A stretch of DNA of 22,082 bases, taken from IMG/VR virus record IMGVR_UViG_3300046389_000196, positions 1-22,082 of that record; one strand, given 5' to 3'. This DNA comes from a virus. The position numbers were made by a program, and so were the translations under genes. Of this stretch, positions 1 to 5,561 are shown piece by piece (the first letter of the stretch is position 1; every line of letters starts with the position of its first letter). The notes below the pieces were generated by a model that saw nothing but the letters and a program-made list of their open reading frames with translations, was not told the DNA's origin and did not search any database.

Positions 1-4
1 AGAA

Positions 5-211
5 ATGGATGTGCCAGAAAATATTCTTGTCTATATCCGACAATCAAACGACCCGCAGTATCCGGCGCAGCTATGTGTCCGAGATGATACAGTTGACCCC
101 TCCTACAATGTATGGGGCATGACCCCTCGCGCTTTGTATAACATGGTGCGTATTGGGGTGGGGCTGATGTCACAAGAAAAGTTTTTCAATAATGCACACC
201 ACTCTGAATGA
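5..211 (+). CDS. Unknown 68-aa protein, possibly 5'-truncated by the window edge
   Basis: A short plus-strand ORF that I do not recognise. It opens at ATG 5, but the frame is also open back to base 2, so the true start may lie outside the window. The product is mixed polar/hydrophobic, with no signal peptide and no clear membrane segment. The C-terminal half (from about residue 38) looks like a folded helical stretch and argues that it is coding. It overlaps the next plus-strand gene by 20 bases, which suggests coupled translation. Together they are the 3' end of a plus-strand module, probably early or middle genes, that faces the late operon. No function is proposed. Confidence 0.5.
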   Translation: MDVPENILVYIRQSNDPQYPAQLCVRDDTVDPSYNVWGMTPRALYNMVRIGVGLMSQEKFFNNAHHSE

Positions 212-704
212 AGCAGAGAAAAGACTCTGCCTCTTTGTAGCGCGTTCCCGTAACGCTGCTGCTCGTGAGGTCGCTCCAGAAGATGCACTAAGGGTATCTC
301 CCAAAGACCCTATCTTCGTTGATTACGAAGGTGCGATGGGTGAACTGGCTTTCTCCAAAATGCTAGGCGTTTACCCAACAGAAATCTTCGAGATCTATCA
401 CCGCTCCTCCCTCAATGGTGAAGATCCGGGCGACCTCACATTTAATAACTTAGTCATCGATGTAAAAACAACCGTTCACAAAAACGGCAGATTAGTTTCA
501 ATGAGAAAAAATCCTGCTATCAATATGTTTGTGTTGATGACTGGACAAGATGGGGAGTATGACCTTGCTGGTGGTATGTGGTCGGCAGAACTCTACCTCC
601 CCTCGCGCTATGGTATGCCACCAAACTTTAGAAAAGAGTGCTACAGCGCAACGCAAGATGAGTTGCTAGACCCCAAACAAGTAATGGAATCAATTAGCTT
701 TTAG
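192..704 (+). CDS. PD-(D/E)XK nuclease-like protein, 170 aa
   Basis: Probable small nuclease of the PD-(D/E)XK superfamily. The visible motif set, in order, is a helix-borne Glu51 in GELAF, Asp81 in PGDL, then Asp90-Val-Lys92 (IDVK) on the following strand. This is the E...D...(D/E)xK arrangement that binds metal and cleaves DNA in this fold. Nothing in the sequence tells whether it acts as a resolvase, a host-DNA degrading enzyme or a packaging accessory. ATG 192 lies inside the preceding ORF; upstream there is only a weak purine-rich stretch (aagaaaag) as ribosome site. Its stop codon (702-704) overlaps the stop codon of the opposite-strand gene at 701-703. The fold call rests on motif spacing alone. 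Confidence 0.6.
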   Translation: MHTTLNEAEKRLCLFVARSRNAAAREVAPEDALRVSPKDPIFVDYEGAMGELAFSKMLGVYPTEIFEIYHRSSLNGEDPGDLTFNNLVIDVKTTVHKNGRLVSMRKNPAINMFVLMTGQDGEYDLAGGMWSAELYLPSRYGMPPNFRKECYSATQDELLDPKQVMESISF

Positions 705-865
705 TGTAGGTATGATTGCGGCTCTTCGCCGGACATAATAGCGAACAACTCTTCTGATAGTTCTTCCGCTTCTTCCATATCAGCAAGCCCAGAAAACTCC
801 AGCACTAACACGGGGAAACCATCATCCCCTTCCACGATAGTCATCTTGAAATCATATTGGCTCAT
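701..865 (-). CDS. Small acidic unknown protein, 54 aa
   Basis: The last gene of the late operon. The product is 54 aa, begins MSQYDFKMTI, and is very acidic (several Glu-Glu and Asp-Asp pairs), with a hydrophobic strand around residues 18-27. No membrane segment or known motif is seen. Its ATG overlaps the endolysin stop in an ATGA junction (862-865), so translation is probably coupled to the endolysin. Its TAA (701-703) overlaps the TAG of the convergent plus-strand gene, leaving no intergenic space. A modulator of lysis is possible from position only. Confidence 0.6.
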   Translation of the reverse strand: MSQYDFKMTIVEGDDGFPVLVLEFSGLADMEEAEELSEELFAIMSGEEPQSYLH

Positions 866-1440
866 TTAACTAGACCTTGCTGGTAACTGCGACCATTGAA
901 AGTTAGGGCTTGTTTGCGGTTCTGTCCATCCTTCTTGTAGGACACATGCACCCAGCCGCTGTTGGGTTTGCCGGACTCATAGTGTTCCAGTATCAACTGG
1001 TCATACTCTAGGTTGGCTTGAATCCAAGAAGCGACCTTGTGGTTATCGACCCCAATGATTTCAAAGTCAACAGCCTCCCCCTTACAGTGCTGACTGGTGG
1101 GCTTGCTGCCAATCTCTTCGCACAGAAACTCACTGCGGTAGCCGCTTGATACAATCACAGGGGCATTGAACTGGCTGCGCGTAGGCTCAAGGACTGCTTC
1201 ACACAACGCTCGAAGGGAGGAGATGTGTTCCTCTGTTGGGGTGTTGTCGAGGCCTAGCCGGGTCGCGGTCTGGCTCTTGGTCATCTCCTGCAAAGTAAAG
1301 TTAGGTGTGATCCGCCCTTTGGTGGGGGCGGGTTTACCCGCAGGAGTTACTACTTTTTTCCGCGCATACTCATCAGCTTGTCTGCACCCTTCACCCCAAA
1401 CGAACTTGTCACGGCGATAAACAAGAGATACTGATACCAC
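862..1440 (-). CDS. M15-family peptidase endolysin, start uncertain
   Basis: Cell-wall peptidase that would cleave peptidoglycan cross-links or stem peptides at the end of infection. The domain is Peptidase_M15 type (D,D-carboxypeptidase/L-Ala-D-Glu peptidase fold) from about residue 45 to 175, counted from the GTG at 1440. Motifs are NFTLQEM, then SSGYRS, then SQH118CKGEAVD125F, then WVH165VSY; H118, D125 and H165 are the expected zinc ligands. There is no signal peptide, so it needs a holin. The start is a real problem. GTG 1440 lies 91 bases inside the holin gene and has no ribosome site. There is no other ATG, GTG or TTG before the domain; the next are TTG 1293 and ATG 1284, already inside the conserved NFTLQEM block. 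The frame is -1 relative to the holin (see the slippery-site feature). Confidence 0.85.
   Translation of the reverse strand: MVSVSLVYRRDKFVWGEGCRQADEYARKKVVTPAGKPAPTKGRITPNFTLQEMTKSQTATRLGLDNTPTEEHISSLRALCEAVLEPTRSQFNAPVIVSSGYRSEFLCEEIGSKPTSQHCKGEAVDFEIIGVDNHKVASWIQANLEYDQLILEHYESGKPNSGWVHVSYKKDGQNRKQALTFNGRSYQQGLVK
1312..1359 (-). promoter_or_regulatory. Candidate -1 ribosomal frameshift site (A AAA AAG) with downstream hairpin
   Basis: On the minus strand the holin ends GGA AAA AAG TAG TAA. The heptamer A AAA AAG (1359-1353) is in the right phase for tandem -1 slippage and is the heptamer used in E. coli dnaX. It abuts the holin stop at 1352-1350. After a -1 slip the reading continues AAA AAA GTA GTA into the endolysin frame. 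Eleven bases downstream is a perfect 5-bp GC-rich hairpin, GCGGG-TAAA-CCCGC (1341-1328). An alternative 6-bp stem, CCGCCC/GGGCGG (1331-1312), shares bases with it. The spacer is a little longer than usual, and no clear upstream Shine-Dalgarno-like stimulator is seen. Confidence 0.45.
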
Positions 1441-1739
1441 TGCGGGAGCGTATCCAACACCGCGAACCCCTCCCGCACTTGCTGGGTAAGCGATGGAATA
1501 AAAACTAGAATTGCAGGAAGCATCAAAACAACAAGAGCAAACTCATCCTTCCACGAGCCTTTGGTTGCGTCAGCCATGTTGGCTTCCCAATCAATCTTGC
1601 CTGTTGCAATCTTCTTTTGAACGGCAGCGTCAGCCTTTGCCTTCTCGACCTTGACCTCTGCTTTGGCTTTGGTTTCTTGAACCTTGCCATCTACCCAGTT
1701 TCCGGCGATGCCAGCAACCGCACTAAAGATATTCATCAT
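1350..1739 (-). CDS. Holin, GTA three-TM-like family, 129 aa
   Basis: Probable holin that opens the inner membrane and releases the endolysin. The sequence resembles the GTA_holin_3TM family (PF11351): a charged, Lys/Ala/Glu-rich helical N-terminal part (about residues 18-48), a WKDEFALVVLMLPAILVFIP membrane segment (about 63-82), and an LPQWYQYLLFIAV segment (about 98-112) before a short basic tail. The length (about 130 aa) fits the family. The start is ATG 1739 in an ATGA overlap with the nuclease gene stop. The gene ends with a doubled stop (TAG TAA) right after a slippery A6G run, and the endolysin frame runs through its 3' end. The family call is from recalled motif similarity. Confidence 0.75.
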   Translation of the reverse strand: MMNIFSAVAGIAGNWVDGKVQETKAKAEVKVEKAKADAAVQKKIATGKIDWEANMADATKGSWKDEFALVVLMLPAILVFIPSLTQQVREGFAVLDTLPQWYQYLLFIAVTSSFGVKGADKLMSMRGKK

Positions 1740-2155
1740 TTCCTCTTCCTTACTTTATCCAATGCTTTGCGTATCTGCGTAGCTTCGGGTTCGTCAAACT
1801 CTGTAGCACGGACTGTTGTCCGCTTTTTCTCCACAGATGTAATACACTTTATCACGCACCTTCTTAGTGGCAAGGCCACGAAACAAACCAAGTCTGCGTC
1901 TTCACTATTGATAACGCGCTTTGATTTACTTCCCTTGCTGGTCATAAATTTATAGCGCAATCCACCAGACTGGCTAACGCTGGCGGCCTTTACTTCGACC
2001 CGATAACTTTCATTATTATCATCAAAGATTATTAAATCAAAACCCTCGTGATTTACTCGACAGCATTTCAAACCAGTCTCTTCAAAGACAGCTTCGGCTA
2101 TTAACTCCCCCACGCGACCCAGTTGATGTGCATTACGCACAGTCTGATAGCCCAC
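1736..2155 (-). CDS. PD-(D/E)XK endonuclease, resolvase-like, 139 aa
   Basis: Small nuclease of the PD-(D/E)XK superfamily, similar in layout to archaeal-type Holliday junction resolvases. Visible elements are RVGE17LIAEAVF on the first helix, GFD40LIIF on a strand, VE54VK56AAS as the (D/E)xK motif, and a DADLVCFVAL strand at 86-95. The basic C-terminal tail (KVRKRK) could bind DNA. The likely start is GTG 2155, placed directly after the TAA of the 75-aa gene (TAAGTG); there is no ATG before residue 71. It sits between a small membrane-protein gene and the holin, an odd place for a nuclease. A role in resolving or trimming packaging concatemers is possible but not shown. Confidence 0.65.
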   Translation of the reverse strand: MGYQTVRNAHQLGRVGELIAEAVFEETGLKCCRVNHEGFDLIIFDDNNESYRVEVKAASVSQSGGLRYKFMTSKGSKSKRVINSEDADLVCFVALPLRRCVIKCITSVEKKRTTVRATEFDEPEATQIRKALDKVRKRK

Positions 2156-2383
2156 TTACTTGTCCTTTTCTTCTAGCCTGTCTAGCTTATCAAGCCTACG
2201 CTGCGTTGACTGGTTAAAGAAAGTAAAAAGTTGAGTGATCTTGGATTCGCTATCTTTCAAGCGTTCATCCATTCTATCTGTTTTGTTTTCGAGAGAAGAT
2301 ATAGCCCGGCTAAACCACCAGAGCATAGCCATCGCTGCGGTGAGGATAGGCCAGTAAGCAAGAAGTGTCTCGCCAAAGTTCAC
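2156..2383 (-). CDS. Small membrane protein with coiled-coil tail, 75 aa
   Basis: One N-terminal hydrophobic segment (about residues 7-27, including the run LTAAMAMLWWF) is followed by a charged helical region with regular hydrophobic spacing (about 29-75), likely a coiled coil. This layout is shared by inner-membrane spanins, but also by many small phage proteins, so a spanin role is only a suggestion; no paired outer-membrane lipoprotein gene is seen. The start is GTG 2383, two bases after the stop of the 54-aa holin-like gene, and the stop abuts the GTG of the nuclease gene. Confidence 0.6.
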   Translation of the reverse strand: MNFGETLLAYWPILTAAMAMLWWFSRAISSLENKTDRMDERLKDSESKITQLFTFFNQSTQRRLDKLDRLEEKDK

Positions 2384-2385
2384 GG

Positions 2386-2550
2386 CTAGTCACCTTTGAA
2401 AAACTTTTGAACCGTGTCAGTTTCCCAAATACGAATGATCCACCAGACCAGTGCAAACAGGGCGGCGACTTCGGGCAGTGCATCAAAGAACGCGCCGAGC
2501 GTTACGCCGCCGCTTGCAAGGTCAACAGTGGATTTCATTTCGTCTGTCAT
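2386..2550 (-). CDS. Holin-like single-TM protein, 54 aa
   Basis: The product begins MTDEMKSTVDLASGG and has a hydrophobic segment at about residues 27-41 (PEVAALFALVWWIIR), followed by a short basic tail ending KFFKGD. This resembles small one-TM holins of T7-like and marine podoviruses (polar N-terminus, one TM, basic C-terminus), but the family call is by eye. Its ATG overlaps the stop of the preceding 49-aa gene (ATGA, 2547-2550). It may be an antiholin or second holin relative to the three-TM holin at 1350-1739. Confidence 0.55.
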   Translation of the reverse strand: MTDEMKSTVDLASGGVTLGAFFDALPEVAALFALVWWIIRIWETDTVQKFFKGD

Positions 2551-2696
2551 TTCTCTTTACGCAAGTTAAGGGCTAACTTCTGAATGAAGTCATCAATCTT
2601 AGCGAGGATCTCATTGTCTCGCATAGAGGGGGTTACGTTAGCAATCACTGAAGCGGCTGCTACGATGGCAGTGATATATGTAATTATAGTTTCCAT
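2547..2696 (-). CDS. Tiny membrane protein, 49 aa
   Basis: The product begins METIITYITAIVAAASVIAN. This gives a hydrophobic N-terminal segment (about residues 3-20) followed by a charged amphipathic helix ending in RKEK. No family is recognised. It starts at ATG 2696 in a TAATG overlap with the stop of the 61-aa gene and ends in an ATGA overlap with the next gene; this tight coupling on both sides is the main argument that it is real. A lysis-related role (antiholin, holin partner) is inferred from size, topology and place. Confidence 0.55.
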   Translation of the reverse strand: METIITYITAIVAAASVIANVTPSMRDNEILAKIDDFIQKLALNLRKEK

Positions 2697-2881
2697 TATT
2701 CTGCTTCCTGTATTGTTAGAGTTCCAGCTTCTACTTGACGCATGATTTCGTCATAGTGGCGGTTGCCAGCAGTAAGGGGAACTGACATTTCGATACCATC
2801 AATGGTGGCTTTGATGTTAGTGGCTTCATTAGAAACACTATCAACTTGATATTGTGCTTCAGTAATATTTATTTCGTTCAT
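2696..2881 (-). CDS. Small unknown protein, 61 aa
   Basis: A soluble, acidic 61-aa protein. A beta-like N-terminal part (ITEAQYQVDS, then IKATIDGIEMSVPL) is followed by a block of the form VPL..GNRHYDEIMRQVEAGTLTI. That second block loosely resembles short phage tail-associated proteins with a P..P.N.DY.....W...GN pattern, but this is weak. It follows the fibre-like gene by three bases (TAA GTT ATG) and its TAA overlaps the next start. It could be a fibre assembly helper; this is inference from context. Confidence 0.55.
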   Translation of the reverse strand: MNEINITEAQYQVDSVSNEATNIKATIDGIEMSVPLTAGNRHYDEIMRQVEAGTLTIQEAE

Positions 2882-2884
2882 AAC

Positions 2885-3964
2885 TTATAACTCCGCATCA
2901 ATAAGAAAAGCACTTCTATAAGTGCTATTATCATAAACACAAGCTGCTCTACCGATTGTTAAGCTGCTGCCAGTTACATTAGTATCAAATTCAATTTTAA
3001 CTGTGCTTAAATATGAATTTTCAAACGAAGAATATGTAGCTGTAGCACTTCCGTCATATACCCTAAAATGGGATACAGAACCTGTTTGTTGAAGTGTTAA
3101 AGAAGGATTTGCTCTCATCGTAACAGGCAGTATTACAGCACACCTGTTAGCCCTAGTTGAACTGTTAACAACACCTCGAAAGGGCGGGTTTTCGTAATAC
3201 TGGAAATACCTCTGACACAAAGCCAACTCTTCACCATAACTGCGATGCTCAAACTCGGTGGCTACTGTGCCTACTTCGAGTTGAACGCCTGTGAGGTAGA
3301 ACTCGTTGCTGGTGCTATCAAAAAGATTAACCTGACCAGTTATAGACCTAAATGCGCTATCGTCTGCCCAGTCACGCGGACCAAGCTGGTCATCTGGGCC
3401 AGTCGAAAGATGCCACTGCACTCTAAGGCCAGAAAGGTTGTCATCGTCAAACCCTGCCCCTGTTGCTGTGTCAGGGTTTATTATGATTGTTTTCTTTTCC
3501 CAAGTGTCGGCAGAGTTAATTGTATATGAGTTAATAAAATTTCTAGCTTTAGAACTATGCAATAGTGTAAAACCGTATGTTCCTGTTTTATTAGACTTTA
3601 CCCAAAAAGATGCAACTATATATTTACCAGAAGAAGAACCATAATTTAAATGTGTAGTATTTTGACTTTCAATCTTTTGTTCGAGGACAGCATTCTGACC
3701 TGCGGATGGCGTTGCTGTTGCCTGCACATCTATTTTAAGGGAGTTTGCAAAGCCAGTAGGTGCAAGGCTGCTCTGGGTTACATCAATATCAAAGTTATAA
3801 CTAGACCCGCTAGCAATCTTAAATCGGTCTAATGTGTAGCCTGTTGTGTTTGTGATAGATATTGAAGCTCCACGCTGCGCCACAGTCATAGCACCATTGA
3901 TAATCAGGTTGCGCCGCCCAGAGGGGGTGCTGGGGATTTGCGCTAGTTCTCTTGCGTTACTCAT
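2885..3964 (-). CDS. Tail fibre-like protein with carbohydrate-binding-type fold, 359 aa
   Basis: Probable receptor-binding or fibre tip protein. The N-terminus carries the common phage fibre signature GRRNLIINGAMTVAQRG (about residues 17-33). A beta-rich jelly-roll-like region follows (about 40-235), including SFWVKSNKTGTYGFTL, and ends with FYLTGVQLEVGTVATEFEHR and the ELALCQRYFQYY motif that recurs in phage fibre proteins. The remaining 110 residues are beta-rich and probably the most host-variable part. Its start codon overlaps the end of a 48-aa ORF by eight bases. It belongs to the host-recognition block downstream of the main fibre gene. The fold is inferred from motif memory. Confidence 0.75.
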   Translation of the reverse strand: MSNARELAQIPSTPSGRRNLIINGAMTVAQRGASISITNTTGYTLDRFKIASGSSYNFDIDVTQSSLAPTGFANSLKIDVQATATPSAGQNAVLEQKIESQNTTHLNYGSSSGKYIVASFWVKSNKTGTYGFTLLHSSKARNFINSYTINSADTWEKKTIIINPDTATGAGFDDDNLSGLRVQWHLSTGPDDQLGPRDWADDSAFRSITGQVNLFDSTSNEFYLTGVQLEVGTVATEFEHRSYGEELALCQRYFQYYENPPFRGVVNSSTRANRCAVILPVTMRANPSLTLQQTGSVSHFRVYDGSATATYSSFENSYLSTVKIEFDTNVTGSSLTIGRAACVYDNSTYRSAFLIDAEL

Positions 3965-4103
3965 TGTTGGTCTCCGAGTTGTACTCTAATGGCAATAACG
4001 TACTGCCCTTGTTTTGGCTGTTTTCAAATGTAACACGTTCTCGCTCTATTGCTGACCAAAAACGCCCGTCGATGTCAGATGTGTCTAATTTTATTTCGGG
4101 CAT
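3957..4103 (-). CDS. Tiny unknown protein, 48 aa
   Basis: An open frame from ATG 4103 fills the gap between two fibre-region genes exactly. The product begins MPEIKLDTSDIDGRFWSAIE and ends EYNSETNNE. It is polar and slightly acidic, with no membrane segment. Its ATG shares a base with the TGA of the 275-aa gene (TGATG), and its TAA lies eight bases inside the next gene. The seamless overlap at both ends supports coding. The function is unknown; a fibre chaperone or attachment adaptor is conceivable from position. Confidence 0.6.
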   Translation of the reverse strand: MPEIKLDTSDIDGRFWSAIERERVTFENSQNKGSTLLPLEYNSETNNE

Positions 4104-4930
4104 CAGTCGTCATACCTGTGTCTGATATACGCCTTGACGTTTGCCGTGTCGCCAGTTGTGTCATTATACACAACAGAAAAGCACCACGGCTGGTCGGTAA
4201 CATCGTCAGGGAGTGGAAATGTCAGGCTGTGTTCCTCACACCATTCGCGCATATAGTTGATGGTAGAGATTATATAAACATCGACCCACGGCTCAACAGT
4301 TCCGTCAGCGTTGTGAATACGCGCAAAGAAGATGGAACGATTTGGCGGCAGTGAAGATGGCGCATTAGCCAAGTAAGTGCCGTGGTCTTGAGTAAACACA
4401 AACTTGGCTGTCTTGGTCAGGTTCGTCAGGTCGTGCTTGATGCCGTGCCAGTTTAACAGGTCATCGCCATAAGTTTCTGCATCGCAGTCATAGGCGGCGA
4501 GTGTCTCTGATGATGGTGTCGTAAAGTCATAGAAGCTGATGCTGTTGTCGTTGTATGGCGGCCTGTAAGCACCATATTGACCAATGACGTTTTGTGCCTC
4601 TGCCGTTAATTGCTCAACGGTGTATTCGGGGAACGCCTCAACCAGACGATTGATTTCCGTCAGTGCCTCTGGTCGGTCGCATGAGTAGTCGGTGCGTTTG
4701 ACTGCGCCATTCATGTAGACTTTATCACAAAAGTTTCGCGTAAAATCAGGCCGAATGTTTTGTTCATAGATTGCCTCTGCTTTTTTATCTTCGAAATACT
4801 CGCATAGAACCTGTTGATATTGTGCATCCGTTTCAGCATCACCCGCTTGCACTTCGCAATATCCTACATCTGAGTCTGTCGCGCAGATGCGCGTTAGGCC
4901 GTCTTCAGTGATTAGTGTGTATTTAAACAT
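4103..4930 (-). CDS. Unknown protein in the fibre block, 275 aa
   Basis: Not recognised. It is acidic and rich in aromatic residues, with eight cysteines (16, 25, 43, 68, 84, 149, 231, 250), three of them in Cys-Asp pairs (FCDK, SCDR, DCDA). There is no signal peptide or membrane segment. The first half is helical in character (about residues 34-115). The second half (about 130-260) looks more beta-rich, with WVDVYIIST and WCFSVVYND strands. It starts seven bases after the 207-aa gene, with AGGT as a weak ribosome site, and ends in a TGATG junction. It may be a virion or fibre-assembly protein, by position only. Confidence 0.7.
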   Translation of the reverse strand: MFKYTLITEDGLTRICATDSDVGYCEVQAGDAETDAQYQQVLCEYFEDKKAEAIYEQNIRPDFTRNFCDKVYMNGAVKRTDYSCDRPEALTEINRLVEAFPEYTVEQLTAEAQNVIGQYGAYRPPYNDNSISFYDFTTPSSETLAAYDCDAETYGDDLLNWHGIKHDLTNLTKTAKFVFTQDHGTYLANAPSSLPPNRSIFFARIHNADGTVEPWVDVYIISTINYMREWCEEHSLTFPLPDDVTDQPWCFSVVYNDTTGDTANVKAYIRHRYDD

Positions 4931-4937
4931 TTCATAC

Positions 4938-5561
4938 CTACGCTAATGACACAGTAAAGCTTGCTGTGTTGTCTGAGCTTGGAAACGGGTTTGTTTGGCT
5001 TGACCAAGACCAAACGGCTTGTGAATGAACGACGCCGTTTATATTGCGCACTCCAGTAACAAAATTTCCAGCAGTGCGGTTTAGGGTGCGTGTTTGGCTG
5101 TTTCCGCTAAGTGTCACGCTTGTCCAACCTCCGTTTGCGGGATGACCATTGTAACCAGCCGAAACTGGCACTTGCCCTTTGTCGATTAAGACAAGATTTA
5201 GAACTCCAGATCCATAAGACGTTTGAATAAAACGAGTGCTGCGACTAGAGAGACTAAAATTCGGATGATTCGTTATATATGGAGTTACGATATTAGTAAT
5301 GCCACCTATGTCTGTGGAATATAACCCATGATAAGCAGAAAGATACTGCGAGCCGGGAGTATAGCTTGAATTACCCGCAGCAATCTGACCGATGCCAGCA
5401 CTCGCGCCATAAAAACTATTGAACTTCATCTGACTATTTGCAGACGCATTGAGCAGACCACGGATGTCGCTGTCGTTCATGCTGGCTTCAGTGCCTGTTG
5501 TGCCACCAGCTTCAACATGCAAATCGTTCAGGCTAATCTGTCCGCTACTTTGCAGTGCCAT
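4938..5561 (-). CDS. Fibre-associated virion protein, 207 aa
   Basis: The N-terminus MALQSSGQISLNDLHVEAGG followed by NDSDIRGL is a conserved opening that I recall from many phage structural proteins encoded beside tail fibres. The rest is Gly/Ser/Asn-rich and beta-like, ending in an immunoglobulin-like strand pattern (VWSWSSQTNPFPSSDNTASF). It is probably attached to the fibre or baseplate. The start is fixed by a good ribosome site: GGAG lies seven bases before ATG 5561, inside the end of the fibre gene, which it overlaps by 17 bases. The exact role is not known. Confidence 0.7.
   Translation of the reverse strand: MALQSSGQISLNDLHVEAGGTTGTEASMNDSDIRGLLNASANSQMKFNSFYGASAGIGQIAAGNSSYTPGSQYLSAYHGLYSTDIGGITNIVTPYITNHPNFSLSSRSTRFIQTSYGSGVLNLVLIDKGQVPVSAGYNGHPANGGWTSVTLSGNSQTRTLNRTAGNFVTGVRNINGVVHSQAVWSWSSQTNPFPSSDNTASFTVSLA

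Noticed and set aside
733-747. Small hairpin (CGGC-TCTTC-GCCG) near the convergent junction as a bidirectional terminator
   Set aside because: The stem is only about four pairs, lies inside the 54-aa coding region, and has no T run on either strand.
5545-5561. Frameshift fusion between the fibre and the 207-aa gene (17-base overlap)
   Set aside because: There is no slippery heptamer, the downstream gene has a good ribosome site and ATG, and the fibre already ends in a complete chaperone domain.
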